A program made the position numbers and the translations under genes. From the NCBI RefSeq assembly GCF_016907455.1, contig NZ_JAFBCB010000001.1:2418001-2482000 (forward strand): a stretch of 64,000 nucleotides of DNA, written 5' to 3'. The stretch is from Brachybacterium muris. Lineage in GTDB: Bacteria; Actinomycetota; Actinomycetes; Actinomycetales; Dermabacteraceae. Shown here in pieces: positions 1-15,707 of the stretch (positions are counted from its first letter, which is position 1; every line of letters starts with the position of its first letter). Under the pieces are notes generated by a model. The model was not told the origin of the DNA and ran no database searches. It was given only the letters and a program-made list of their open reading frames with translations.

Positions 1-1371
<1,371 letters not shown>

Positions 1372-1612
1372 AACATAGAAAAAATCCCAGCATTCAAACA
1401 AACAACCAGCAAATTCATATCTGCTAATCATCCGAAAAATGCCATTCAAAATAATGGCATCAACAAACAGACACGCTATTGAGATATCAAGCAACACGCG
1501 CACATCGTTGACTGACCGCATTGCGGCTCGTCTCAGAGGCTCGGTGGCGCCGGTCGCCTTGCAGGATCTTGATCCTGCCCGGTCCGACTTTTGCTTCGTC
1601 GTCCCGGCGCGA
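1372..1612 (-). other. 16S rRNA leader (transcribed spacer upstream of 16S)
   Basis: This stretch lies between the nearer rRNA promoter and the mature 16S 5' end. The part next to 16S (1372-1500) is strikingly AT-rich compared with the rest of the window, as is usual for rRNA leaders carrying processing and antitermination signals. It holds two clear inverted repeats. ATGCCATT/AATGGCAT (1439-1446 and 1453-1460) has a 6-nt loop. GCAGGATC/GATCCTGC (1561-1568 and 1571-1578) forms a near-continuous palindrome. They could serve in RNase III processing or antitermination; the exact role cannot be told from sequence. No protein gene is supported here. Confidence 0.7.
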
Positions 1613-1618
1613 GTCACT

Positions 1619-1647
1619 ACTCTAGCAGTTCTCCGCGGCCGTTTCAA
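1619..1647 (-). promoter_or_regulatory. rRNA promoter P2 (sigma-70/SigA type)
   Basis: On the complement, TTGAAA (1642-1647) and TAGAGT (1619-1624) are separated by exactly 17 bp and point at the 16S gene. The expected start of transcription is near 1612, about 240 nt before the mature 16S end. The match to SigA consensus and the position make this a convincing rRNA promoter. Confidence 0.75.
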
Positions 1648-1821
1648 CTCCGCTCCGTGTGGTCTGCGTCTCGATCGTTTCGCTGTGCGACCTTCTCGAT
1701 CCGCTCACCTCGCGGCCGACCCCCGAGGGGATCGCATCCCCGCTCCTACTGCCTCTCCGCTTCGCTCCGACCCTCTCGGATCCGCTCTGCTTCGTGGCCG
1801 TCCTTGCGGCGACAAGGGAAG

Positions 1822-1850
1822 ACATTACGGGGCTGCGGCACCTCCGTCAA
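1822..1850 (-). promoter_or_regulatory. rRNA promoter P1 (sigma-70/SigA type)
   Basis: On the complement, TTGACG (1845-1850) and TAATGT (1822-1827) are 17 bp apart and lie about 203 bp upstream of the P2 promoter. Tandem promoters are the rule for rRNA operons. This one has the better -35 hexamer of the two and lies only about 130 bp beyond the tyrS stop. Confidence 0.72.
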
Positions 1851-1903
1851 ACCGCCGATGTAACCCCTTGTTCACCTCGCCGTGCCCCCATCTCCGCAGG
1901 TCA

Positions 1904-1921
1904 GCGGGCTTTTCTGCCCGC
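1904..1921 (-). terminator. possible tyrS terminator hairpin (weak)
   Basis: GCGGGC (1904-1909) and GCCCGC (1916-1921) can pair around a 6-nt loop, 57 bp past the tyrS stop. There is no run of U after it, so it is only a candidate end for the arg-tyrS transcript before the rRNA promoters. Confidence 0.3.
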
Positions 1922-1977
1922 CGATGCCCGGTTTCGGGGCCGAATGTGACCTGTTCTTGTTAGGGGTGTCACCAAGG

Positions 1978-3246
1978 TCAGTCGGACAGTTGCACCATAG
2001 CGGCCGTCTTCCTGCCGCGACGTAGCAGGAGGTGCTTGCCGGGCAGGGGCGAGAGCGCGGCCAGCTCACCGGCGAGATCATCGCCGGCGATCTTCTCGCC
2101 GTTCACGGAGAGGCCTCCTTCGTCCGCCGCTCGGCGGGCCGCCCCCTTTGAGGGGACGATCCCCGCAGCGACGAAGGCATCGACCAAGGAGGTGCTGCCG
2201 GGCAGCTGGGCCCCGGGCAGTTCACCCGCGATCGCACGGATCGTCGGCTTGTCCAGCTCGCGCACATCACCGCGGCCGAACAGCACGCTGGCGGCGGCCT
2301 TCGCCTGATCCGTGGCCTGCTGCCCGTGCACCAGAGTGGTGAGGTCATCGGCGAGGGCACGCTGTGCCCGCCTCTCATGGGAGGCATCCTGAGTGGCCTG
2401 CTCCAGCTCCGCGATGTCCTCGCGGTCCCGGAAGGTGAAGAAGCGCAGGTAGTTCATGACGTCCGAGTCCGCAGCGTTCAGCCAGAACTGGTGGAAGGCG
2501 TAGGGGCTGGTGAGCTGGGGGTCCAGCCAGACGGAACCGCCCTCGCTCTTGCCGAACTTGGTGCCGTCGGCCTTGGTGACCAGCGGCGTGGTCAGGGCGT
2601 GCACGTCGTGGCCCTCCACCTTGTGGATCAGGTCCACGCCCGAGAGCAGGTTCCCCCACTGATCGTTCCCCCCGTACTGCAGGGTGACACCGTGGCGCCG
2701 ATGCAGCTCGAGGTAATCGATGCCCTGGAGCACCTGGTAGCTGAACTCGGTGTAGCTGATCCCCTCATCGCTGGCCAGTCGCCTGGCCACCGTGTCCTTG
2801 GCCAGCATCGTCCCCATGCGGAAGTGCTTGCCCATGTCGCGCAGAAACTCCAGGGCGCTGAGGCCGCCGATCCAGTCCAGGTTGTTCACCATGGTCACGC
2901 CGTACTCGCCCTCGAGGTCGAGGAAGCGGGAGATCTGATCGCGCAGCGAGTCCACCCAGCCGGCGACGACGGAGGAGTCATTGAGGACCCGCTCCCCCGA
3001 CATGCGCGGGTCGCCGATCAGGCCGGTGGCCCCGCCCACCAGGGCGATGGGCTTGTGGCCGGCCAGCTGGAAGCGGCGCATGGTGAGCACCTGGGTCAGG
3101 TGGCCGACGTGGAGGGAGGACGCGGTGGGGTCGAAGCCGCAGTACAGGGAGACCGGTCCCTTGGCCAGAGCGCTTCCGAGCGCCTCGCGCCCGGTGGTCT
3201 GCACGACGAGTCCTCGCCAGTCGAGGTCGTCCAGGACGGTCTGCAT
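1978..3246 (-). CDS. tyrS: tyrosyl-tRNA synthetase
   Basis: This 422-residue class I synthetase charges tRNA-Tyr in the cytoplasm. The class I HIGH signature appears as HVGHL at residues 46-50 within FDPTASSLHVGHL, and the KMSKS loop appears as KFGKS near residue 235. A C-terminal S4-type RNA-binding segment with GKHLLLRRGRK closes the protein. The ATG at 3246 is preceded by GGAAGG at a normal distance. A longer in-frame extension exists, but it has no homology and overlaps argH. It follows argH, as in many actinobacteria, but a strong hairpin between them suggests at least partial separation. I saw no T-box or other amino-acid riboswitch upstream. Confidence 0.97.
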   Translation of the reverse strand: MQTVLDDLDWRGLVVQTTGREALGSALAKGPVSLYCGFDPTASSLHVGHLTQVLTMRRFQLAGHKPIALVGGATGLIGDPRMSGERVLNDSSVVAGWVDSLRDQISRFLDLEGEYGVTMVNNLDWIGGLSALEFLRDMGKHFRMGTMLAKDTVARRLASDEGISYTEFSYQVLQGIDYLELHRRHGVTLQYGGNDQWGNLLSGVDLIHKVEGHDVHALTTPLVTKADGTKFGKSEGGSVWLDPQLTSPYAFHQFWLNAADSDVMNYLRFFTFRDREDIAELEQATQDASHERRAQRALADDLTTLVHGQQATDQAKAAASVLFGRGDVRELDKPTIRAIAGELPGAQLPGSTSLVDAFVAAGIVPSKGAARRAADEGGLSVNGEKIAGDDLAGELAALSPLPGKHLLLRRGRKTAAMVQLSD

Positions 3247-3334
3247 CAGAGTGTTCCTTCCGGTGTACGGCGTGGCCCTGTCGTCGGATCGACCGGTGCG
3301 ACGCTGGGCGCCGCGGCGTGGCCGGACATGACGT

Positions 3335-3363
3335 GGGGCCGGTCCCGAGGTGGGACCGGCCCC
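3335..3363 (-). terminator. hairpin terminator after argH
   Basis: A perfect 12-bp inverted repeat, GGGGCCGGTCCC (3335-3346) and GGGACCGGCCCC (3352-3363), with a 5-nt loop lies 41 bp past the argH stop and before tyrS. It has no U tract, as is common for high-GC actinobacterial terminators, so it may terminate only partly and let tyrS be co-transcribed. Confidence 0.6.
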
Positions 3364-3403
3364 ATTGTGGCAGGAAGCAGGGGCAGACCCCCAGCTGTTT
3401 TCG

Positions 3404-6108
<2,705 letters not shown>

Positions 6109-6178
6109 TGATGCTCCTATGAGTCGAATTCTTCTGGGTTCAGGATGCGGCATGGTGGGTCCTACCGCAGAACTGGTC

Positions 6179-9038
<2,860 letters not shown>

Positions 9039-9046
<8 letters not shown>

Positions 9047-9995
9047 AGTCGTCCCTCCTGACCATGGTGCCCACTCCCTTGGTGGTGAAGACCTCCAGCA
9101 GCACCGCGTGCTCGATCCGCCCATCGATCATGGCGGCCGTCCGGACGCCCGCGTCGACCGCACCCAGCAGCGCCTCGGCCTTGGGGATCATGCCCTCGGT
9201 GAGGGCGGGCAGCATGGCGCGCAGTTCGCAGGCGGCGATCTCCGGGATCAGCGAGTCGCGGTCCGGCCAGTCGCGGTACAGGCCCTCGACGTCCGTGAGC
9301 ATCACCAGCTTCTCGGCATCCAGCCCCTGGGCGATGGCTGCGGCGGCGAGGTCGGCGTTGATGTTGAGGACCTCGCCGGTGAGCTGTCCGTGCTCGTCCA
9401 CCTCGGGGGCGATCGAGGAGATGACGGGGATGCGCCCGGCCTCCAGCAGGTCGCTGATGGACTCGATGCGCACGTCGTCCACCGCTCCCACGTGCCCCAG
9501 GTCGATGTCCTCGCCGTCCACGACGGTGCCACGGCGCTTGGCGGTGAACAGGTGGGCGTCCTCCCCCGACATGCCCACGGCGTAGGGGCCGTGCTGGTTG
9601 ATCAGGCCCACCAGTTGGCGGCCCACCTGGCCCACCAGCACCATGCGCACGATGTCCATGGTGTCGGCGTCGGTGACGCGCATCCCGCCGCGGAAGGTGG
9701 AGTCGATGCCCACCCGCTGCAGCATGGCGTTGATCTGGGGGCCACCGCCGTGGACCACGACCACGCGGATGCCGGCCAGGTGCATGAAGATCATGTCGGC
9801 GGCGAAGGCGCGGCGCAATTCGTCGTCGATCATGGCGTTGCCGCCGTACTTGATCACCACGATCTTGCCGCGGAAGCGCTGCATCCACGGCAGCGCCTCG
9901 ATCAGCACGGCCGACTTGTCCCTCGCCTCGATGCGGGCGGCATCGAGCGGGGTGAGGGGGTTCTTGCCGGTGGTGGTCCGGGGGGTGTCGTTCAT
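9039..9995 (-). CDS. argB: acetylglutamate kinase
   Basis: This 318-residue amino acid kinase phosphorylates N-acetylglutamate, usually the arginine-inhibited step in organisms with ArgJ. It has the KYGGNAM loop at about residues 49-55, [11 protein letters not shown] near 79-89, and a [11 protein letters not shown] nucleotide-binding segment. The N-terminal helix before the kinase core, which in arginine-sensitive enzymes forms the inhibitory hexamer, is present ([20 protein letters not shown]). Its ATG overlaps the argJ stop (ATGA). Confidence 0.97.
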
Positions 9996-11161
9996 GAGGA
10001 GTAGGCGCTGTTCTCTTCGACGTACTCGTGCGTGAGGTCGTTGGTCCAGATGTCCCCGGTGGCGGTGCCGGCGCCGAGGTCCACCTCGATGAGGGTCTCG
10101 CGCGGGGTCATGTCCACCTCGGAGCGGTCACGGTGCGCTCCCCCGGCGCGGCACACCTCCACGCCGTTCACGCTCACGGACAGGTCCTCGACGGCGAACG
10201 GGGCGACGTCCTCGGGCACACAGCCCGCGGCGGCGACGATGCGGCCCCAGTTGGGGTCGTTTCCGAACACGGCGGCCTTGACCAGGTTGGAGCGGGCGAT
10301 CTCGCGGGCCACGGCGAGAGCGGCCTGCTCGGTGGTGGCCGAGCGCACCACCACGTGCACGTCGTGGCTGGCGCCCTCGGCATCGGCCACCAGCTGCCGG
10401 GCCAGGTCCGCCGCCACCTGGCGCACCGCGCCTGTGAGTTCGTCCGGCTCCGGGGTGATGCCGCTGGCGCCGGAGGCCAGCAGGATCACGGTGTCGTTGG
10501 TGGACATGCAGGCATCGGAGTCGACCCGGTCGAAGGTGGTAGCGGTCGCGGCACGCAGCACCGCATCGGCGGTGGCGGCATCCACGTCGGCATCGGTGGT
10601 GAGGACCACCAGCATGGTGGCCAGCTGCGGGGCGAGCATGCCGGCGCCCTTCGCGATACCGCCCACGGTGACGCCGGAGTCGGTGGTGGCGGACGCGGTT
10701 TTGGGCACCGAGTCGGTGGTCATGATGGCGCGGGCGGCGTCTGCATCGGCCGCGGGCCCGGTGGCGAGCACGCCCGCGGCGGTGGTGACCCCGGCCAGCA
10801 GGGAGTCCATCGGCAGGCGCTCGCCGATGAGGCCTGTGGAGCACACCAGCACGTCCTGGGATGAGAGGCCCAGCTCCTCGGCCGCGTGCTCGGCGGTGCG
10901 GTGGCTGTCGGCGAAGCCTTCGGGGCCGGTGCAGGCGTTGGCACCACCGGAGTTCAGCACCACGGCGCGGGCGCGGCCGTCGGCGACGGCCTGCTGGGAC
11001 CACAGGACCGGGGCGGCCTTGACCCGGTTCGCGGTGAACACGGCAGCGGCGGTGTCGCGGGGACCGTCGTTCACCACCAGGGCAAGGTCGTGCGCGCCGG
11101 CGGACTTGATGCCGGCGGCGACACCGGTGGCGCGGAATCCGCGGGGGCGGGTGATCGACAC
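9992..11161 (-). CDS. argJ: bifunctional glutamate N-acetyltransferase / ornithine acetyltransferase
   Basis: ArgJ recycles the acetyl group from N-acetylornithine to glutamate and may also make N-acetylglutamate from acetyl-CoA. The self-cleavage site LATML lies near residue 181. Its threonine becomes the nucleophile of the beta chain after autoproteolysis. [11 protein letters not shown] and NDPNWGRI are further family motifs. I place the start at the GTG at 11161, preceded by CTGGAG, which gives 389 residues and the usual [16 protein letters not shown] beginning. A TTG 11 codons further upstream is possible but less likely. Confidence 0.95.
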   Translation of the reverse strand: MSITRPRGFRATGVAAGIKSAGAHDLALVVNDGPRDTAAAVFTANRVKAAPVLWSQQAVADGRARAVVLNSGGANACTGPEGFADSHRTAEHAAEELGLSSQDVLVCSTGLIGERLPMDSLLAGVTTAAGVLATGPAADADAARAIMTTDSVPKTASATTDSGVTVGGIAKGAGMLAPQLATMLVVLTTDADVDAATADAVLRAATATTFDRVDSDACMSTNDTVILLASGASGITPEPDELTGAVRQVAADLARQLVADAEGASHDVHVVVRSATTEQAALAVAREIARSNLVKAAVFGNDPNWGRIVAAAGCVPEDVAPFAVEDLSVSVNGVEVCRAGGAHRDRSEVDMTPRETLIEVDLGAGTATGDIWTNDLTHEYVEENSAYSS

Positions 11162-11209
11162 GGTGTTCTCCAGGGGATCGTGGGCGTGAGGCAAGTGGGC
11201 CCGGGCGGC

Positions 11210-12283
11210 TCAGGGAGCCAGTGCCGTGCGGCTGAGGCCCGTCGTCTCCGGCAGGCCCAGGGCGAGGTTCAGGGACTGCAGTGCGGCACCGGCGGTCCCC
11301 TTGACCAGGTTGTCGAGGGCCGCGATGACGGTGGCCTGCCCGCTGCGGCGGTCCACGGCCGCACCGATGCGCACGGTGTTGGCGCCGGTCACCTCGCCGG
11401 TGCCGGGCATGCGCCCTTCCGGCAGCACGGTGATGAAGTGCTCGCCGGAGTAGTCGGCTCGCAGTGCTTCCAACAGGTCCCCGGTGGTGGTGCCGGCAGG
11501 TGCCGGGGCGTTCATCACCGCGAGGATGCCGCGGCTCATCGGTACCAGGACGGGGGTGAACGTGAGGGAGAGGTCCCCGTGGGCGCCTGCCCGGCGCAGG
11601 TTCTGCAGGATCTCGGGCACGTGCCGGTGGCTGCCTCCCACCGCGTACGGCGCTGCTGACCCTTGGGCCTCGCTGAACAGCAGGTGCTGCTTGGGGGTGC
11701 GGCCGGCACCGGAGTAGCCCACCGGCAGCACTGCGGTCATGGCGGTGCCGTCCAGCAGTCCCGCGCGCAGCAGTGGCACGATGCCGAGGGTGACGGCGGT
11801 CGCGTTGCACCCCGGGACGGCGATCTCGCGGGCGCCGACCAGCTGATCGCGCTGCCGACCGCCCTCGGCCAGGGGCAGCTCGGGCATGCCGTAGGTCCAG
11901 GTGCCGGAGTGCTCGGTACCGTAGTATTCCGCCCAGTCCTGGGCGCTCTCCAGGCGGTGGTCGGCGCCGAGGTCCAGCACGAGCACACCGGGATCCGCCT
12001 CGCGCAGCTGTGCTGCGATCCGGCCGGACTCCCCGTGGGGCAGGGCGAGGACGACGACGTCGTGACCGCGCAGCGTTTCGACGCTGGTCTCCTGCAGCAC
12101 GGGGTCGTGGCCGAGGTCGATGTGGGGGGCGACCTCGCTCAGGTGCTTGCCCGCACTGGAGTGCGCGGCCACGGTGGCCACCTCCAGTTCGGGATGACCT
12201 GCCAGCAGGCGCAGGGTCTCGCCGCCGGCGTAGCCGGAGGCGCCGACGACCGCGACGCGGGGCAGGGACTGTGCTGCAGACAT
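11210..12283 (-). CDS. argC: N-acetyl-gamma-glutamyl-phosphate reductase
   Basis: This 357-residue NADPH-dependent enzyme reduces N-acetylglutamyl phosphate to the semialdehyde. It has the Rossmann motif VVGASGYAGGE near residues 12-22 and the catalytic cysteine in VPGCNATAVTLG (Cys159). It is the first gene of the arg operon. The ATG at 12283 sits only 9 bp from the candidate ArgR operator, so the transcript leader must be very short or absent. Confidence 0.97.
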   Translation of the reverse strand: MSAAQSLPRVAVVGASGYAGGETLRLLAGHPELEVATVAAHSSAGKHLSEVAPHIDLGHDPVLQETSVETLRGHDVVVLALPHGESGRIAAQLREADPGVLVLDLGADHRLESAQDWAEYYGTEHSGTWTYGMPELPLAEGGRQRDQLVGAREIAVPGCNATAVTLGIVPLLRAGLLDGTAMTAVLPVGYSGAGRTPKQHLLFSEAQGSAAPYAVGGSHRHVPEILQNLRRAGAHGDLSLTFTPVLVPMSRGILAVMNAPAPAGTTTGDLLEALRADYSGEHFITVLPEGRMPGTGEVTGANTVRIGAAVDRRSGQATVIAALDNLVKGTAGAALQSLNLALGLPETTGLSRTALAP

Positions 12284-12291
12284 GCCGGAAG

Positions 12292-12310
12292 TCTATACAT
12301 ACCTATGCAT
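12292..12310 (-). promoter_or_regulatory. ARG box (ArgR operator) overlapping the argC promoter
   Basis: On the complement, ATGCATA-GG-TATGTAT (12295-12310) is a 16-bp palindrome with one mismatch, resembling the AT-rich 18-bp ARG boxes bound by ArgR/AhrC. Within it and just after it lies TATAGA (12292-12297), the likely -10, about 8 nt from the argC ATG. No good -35 is seen. An upstream TTGCCA (12322-12327) is too far for TATAGA. Binding of ArgR here would block the promoter. The assignment is inferred from position, symmetry and the argR gene in the operon. Confidence 0.65.
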
Positions 12311-12399
12311 GATCAGCCACTTGGCAAGGAAAGCTCGTACCACTCGCGTCGATAACAGTTCAATCACGCCTCAGGTCGAGTTGCGCGTCACACCCCTGG

Positions 12400-12428
12400 A
12401 GCGGTTAAGCTCTGGTTCAGCGGTTAAG
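12400..12428 (+). repeat. 10-bp direct repeat upstream of the ABC importer operon
   Basis: AGCGGTTAAG occurs at 12400-12409 and again at 12419-12428, a spacing of 19 bp or nearly two helix turns. It lies about 90-115 bp before the GTG of the first importer gene. Such phased repeats suit a transcription-factor site, or the copies may form part of the promoter. No clear -35/-10 pair could be assigned. Confidence 0.4.
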
Positions 12429-12513
12429 TAGGGTCGGTGCACTGACGGGTCGACCCCGACCATCCCCTTCATTCCTCCGATGTGCCACCGTCGGCACTAG
12501 AGCAGGAGCAGAC

Positions 12514-13611
12514 GTGACCAGTACGTCCACCGAGATGTCGCCCCAGGCGCCGGATGCCGAGGTCGACCGCGCCCCCGTGCGCGTTCGACCCCGCCGACGC
12601 ATCCCCCCGAACCTGGTGTTCCTTGCCAAGCGCGCCGGGACCTACCTGGTGGTCTTCTTCATCTCCGTGGTCCTGAACTTCATGCTCCCGCGCATGATGC
12701 CCAACGACCCTGCGCAATCGATGATCCGCGACATCTACGAGAAGACGGGCCAGCGCCCGTCCCAGTACCAGATGCAGATCATCCACAACATGTACGGCGA
12801 CCCGAACACACCGGTCATCCAGCAGTTCTGGAACTACCTGGTCCAGCTGTCGAACTTCGACCTCGGCCGCTCGATCATGTACTACCCGATGGAGGTCAAG
12901 GACCTCATCACCCAGGCCCTGCCCTGGACGCTGTACCTGGGCCTGATCTCCACCCTCCTGGGGTGGCTGATCGGCACCTACCTCGGTGCACGCCTGGGCT
13001 GGCGACCCGGCAGGATGCTCGACTCGATCATCACGCCGTTCGCGATGTTCTTCTCCTCGATCCCGGCCTTCTGGTTGGGCCTGCTGGCGGTCTGGTACCT
13101 GTCGTACAACAAGGGTCTCTTCCCCGCCCAGGGCGCAGTGAACCAGAGGATCCAGCCCGCCTCCTTCACCAACCCCGACTGGGTGCTCAGCGTGCTGTAC
13201 CACTCCGCGCTGCCCCTGGTGACCCTGGTGGTGGTGGGCTTCACCGGCTGGCTGTTCAGCATGCGCAACATGATGATCACGACCGTCAACGAGGACTACG
13301 TGCACCTGGCCCGCGCCAAGGGACTCTCTCCCGAGCGCGTGCGCAACGCCTACGCCGCCCGCAACGCACTGCTGCCCAACATCACCGGTCTGGCCATGTC
13401 GATAGGCGGGGTGCTGATGGCCGTGGTGCTGGCCGAGTCCGTGTTCGTCTACCCGGGCATCGGTGGGCTGATCGGCGCCGCCACCGGAGTGCGCGACTAC
13501 CCGCTGATGCAGGCACTGCTGCTGATCGTCATCGTCCTCAGCCTTGTCTTCAACTTCATCGCCGACAGCGTCTACGTGGTCCTGGACCCGCGGACACGAG
13601 AGGGGAGCTGA
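12514..13611 (+). CDS. Opp/Dpp-type ABC transporter permease 1
   Basis: This 365-residue inner-membrane permease is the first gene of a five-gene importer. A charged cytoplasmic N-terminus of about 45 residues precedes the first membrane segment (YLVVFFISVVLNFML), followed by five more membrane segments. The EAA-type loop contacting the ATPase is at YAARNALLPNITG near residue 287. The GTG start has AGGAG 5-6 nt upstream. Family knowledge supports import of peptides or, in some subfamilies, oligosaccharides. The substrate is not fixed by sequence. It is followed by the second permease after 3 nt. Confidence 0.9.
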   Translation: MTSTSTEMSPQAPDAEVDRAPVRVRPRRRIPPNLVFLAKRAGTYLVVFFISVVLNFMLPRMMPNDPAQSMIRDIYEKTGQRPSQYQMQIIHNMYGDPNTPVIQQFWNYLVQLSNFDLGRSIMYYPMEVKDLITQALPWTLYLGLISTLLGWLIGTYLGARLGWRPGRMLDSIITPFAMFFSSIPAFWLGLLAVWYLSYNKGLFPAQGAVNQRIQPASFTNPDWVLSVLYHSALPLVTLVVVGFTGWLFSMRNMMITTVNEDYVHLARAKGLSPERVRNAYAARNALLPNITGLAMSIGGVLMAVVLAESVFVYPGIGGLIGAATGVRDYPLMQALLLIVIVLSLVFNFIADSVYVVLDPRTREGS

Positions 13612-13614
13612 GCC

Positions 13615-14574
13615 ATGATCCGTCGCTTCCTCACCAACCCCAAGGTGATCATCGGCCTATCCATCATCGGCTTCTTCACCCTGGTGGCCCTGCTGGGCAA
13701 GCCCTTCGCCACCCACGTGCTGGGCAGCACCCCCCAGTCGATATTCCCCGACGCCATGGGGCAGCCACCCAGCTGGGACCACCCGATGGGCACCACCGTC
13801 TCCGGGCAGGACGTGCTGACCTGGATGCTGCACGGCACCTACAACTCCATGTTCGTCGGCTTCGCCTCGGCGATCATCGCTTCCCTGATCGCGATCGCGA
13901 TGGGCACGGCAGCCGGGTTCCTGGGCGGTGTCGTCGACCGGCTCCTCAACGGGATCATCCTCATCTTCCAGAACATCCCTTCTTTCCCCGTGCTGATCAT
14001 CGCCGCGACGTTCTGGCGTGAGATGCCGCTGATCATCGTGTCGGTGCTGATCGGGCTGTTCGAATGGACCGGAGGCGCGCGTCGTATCCGGGCCCAGGCC
14101 CTCAGCCTGCGCGGACGGGACTTCACCACTGCGCTGCGAACGATCGGCGAGTCCAAGCTGCGGATCGTGTTCGTGGAGGTGATGCCCCACCTGTTCGGCA
14201 TCCTCTCGCCCATCTTCCTGACCCTCATCGCAGCCGGCGTCGGCATGCAGGCGTCCATGGCGATGCTCGGCATCGGCAGCGCTGCCGAGCCCAGCTGGGG
14301 ACTGATCATCAACTATGCCTTCGGGATGAACGCCCTGTTCCGCGGGATGTGGTGGTGGTTCGTCCCACCTGGTCTGTGCCTGGCCTTCCTCGGCTTCGCC
14401 ACCACCATGGTCAACTTCGGCCTCGACGAGATCACGAACCCGACGCTCAGCTCGAAGCGGATGAGCCTGATGCGCAAGTTCCTCAAGCGCAACCGTCGCC
14501 CTGCTGACGCCCCCTCGTCCGACTCCACTGGTGGATCCTCCGCCGTTCCCGCCCCGTCCGGAGCCGCCTCATGA
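13615..14574 (+). CDS. Opp/Dpp-type ABC transporter permease 2
   Basis: This 319-residue permease is the partner of the preceding one. It has an N-terminal membrane anchor (VIIGLSIIGFFTLVALLG), a periplasmic stretch with HPMGTTVSGQDVLTWMLHGT typical of DppC-like proteins, and five core membrane segments. An EAA-like loop lies around residues 150-175. The C-terminus is a long hydrophilic tail rich in S and P (about residues 285-319). Its stop overlaps the ATG of the next gene (ATGA), so coupling is expected. Confidence 0.9.
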   Translation: MIRRFLTNPKVIIGLSIIGFFTLVALLGKPFATHVLGSTPQSIFPDAMGQPPSWDHPMGTTVSGQDVLTWMLHGTYNSMFVGFASAIIASLIAIAMGTAAGFLGGVVDRLLNGIILIFQNIPSFPVLIIAATFWREMPLIIVSVLIGLFEWTGGARRIRAQALSLRGRDFTTALRTIGESKLRIVFVEVMPHLFGILSPIFLTLIAAGVGMQASMAMLGIGSAAEPSWGLIINYAFGMNALFRGMWWWFVPPGLCLAFLGFATTMVNFGLDEITNPTLSSKRMSLMRKFLKRNRRPADAPSSDSTGGSSAVPAPSGAAS

Positions 14575-15707
14575 ACATTCCCGAGACCACCACTGCTCCC
14601 ACCGACACCACCGGCCACGAGGACGAGGTCATGGACACCTCGCAGGTCGTGGTGGAGACCTCCGCACAGATCGCTGAACGACTGGAGCGCTCCGAGCTGT
14701 TGCTGGAAGCCCGAGGCCTGGACGTCACCTACGTGACCGAGGACGGGGAGATCCCGGCCTGCAAGGACATCGACATCGAGCTGCGCCGCGGGGAGATCCT
14801 GGGCATCGCCGGTGAGTCCGCCTCCGGGAAGTCCACACTGCTCAACGCCCTCTCGCGCCTCCAGCGACCTCCGGCCGTGACCAGCGCGGGGTCGGTGATC
14901 TTCCACCCCGCCGACGGCGGGCCGGTGGACCTGACCGCCCTCAGCGAGGAGCAGCTGCGCCGCTACCGGTGGGACTCCCTGTCCATCGTGATGCAGTCGG
15001 CGATGGCCTCTCTGAACCCCGTGCTGAGGCTGGACACCCAGTTCATCGACGTGATCATGGAGCACGACTCCTCGATGACCAAGGACAGTGCCCGGCAACG
15101 AGCAGGCGAGCTGCTGGAGATGGTGGGCATCCCCGCGGGGCGACTGAAGTCGTACTCGTACCAGCTCTCCGGTGGCATGCAGCAGCGCGCCCTGATCGCG
15201 CTCTCCCTCGCCTCGAACCCCGAAGTGGTGTTCATGGACGAGCCCACCACTGCGGTGGATGTGGTGATGCAACGACAGATCCTCACCCAGATCCTGCAGC
15301 TCCAAGCGGCTCTGGGATTCGCGATCGTCTTCGTCACCCACGACCTTTCGCTGCTGCTGGAGATCTCCGACCGCGTCGCCATCATGTACGCGGGCCGGAT
15401 CGTCGAGATCGGCATGCCGAAGCAGCTGTACGCCGAGGCCCAGCATCCTTACACCCGTGGTCTCCGCGCCTCGTTCCCTCCCCTGTCCGAACCGATCAAA
15501 CGGCTCGAGGGGATCCCCGGGACTCCTCCGGACCTGCTGGACCTGCCGCCGGGCTGTTCCTTCGCCCCACGATGCCCCCTGGCCTTCGACCGCTGTCACG
15601 AGGAGCGTCCCGTCCTGCGCCGCAGCAAGGGGGGCGTGGCGGCATGCCACCTCGTCGAGCGCGACGAGGTGGGGCTGCAGGATGCCGTGAAGGAGATGGA
15701 ACGATGA
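14571..15707 (+). CDS. Opp/Dpp-type ABC transporter ATP-binding protein 1
   Basis: This 378-residue ATPase has Walker A GESASGKST near residue 81, the ABC signature LSGGMQQRALIALSLA, and Walker B VVFMDEPTTAVDV followed by the switch histidine in VFVTHDLSL. The C-terminal oligopeptide/dipeptide extension contains the cysteine-rich CSFAPRCPLAFDRCHEERP that binds an Fe-S cluster in some relatives. About 40 acidic residues precede the ATPase fold. It overlaps both neighbours by 4 nt. Confidence 0.92.
   Translation: MNIPETTTAPTDTTGHEDEVMDTSQVVVETSAQIAERLERSELLLEARGLDVTYVTEDGEIPACKDIDIELRRGEILGIAGESASGKSTLLNALSRLQRPPAVTSAGSVIFHPADGGPVDLTALSEEQLRRYRWDSLSIVMQSAMASLNPVLRLDTQFIDVIMEHDSSMTKDSARQRAGELLEMVGIPAGRLKSYSYQLSGGMQQRALIALSLASNPEVVFMDEPTTAVDVVMQRQILTQILQLQAALGFAIVFVTHDLSLLLEISDRVAIMYAGRIVEIGMPKQLYAEAQHPYTRGLRASFPPLSEPIKRLEGIPGTPPDLLDLPPGCSFAPRCPLAFDRCHEERPVLRRSKGGVAACHLVERDEVGLQDAVKEMER

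Noticed and set aside
3247-3403. Possible T-box or tRNA upstream of tyrS
   Set aside because: No T-box AGGGTGG-type core, no cloverleaf; only a terminator-like hairpin and a ribosome site are present.
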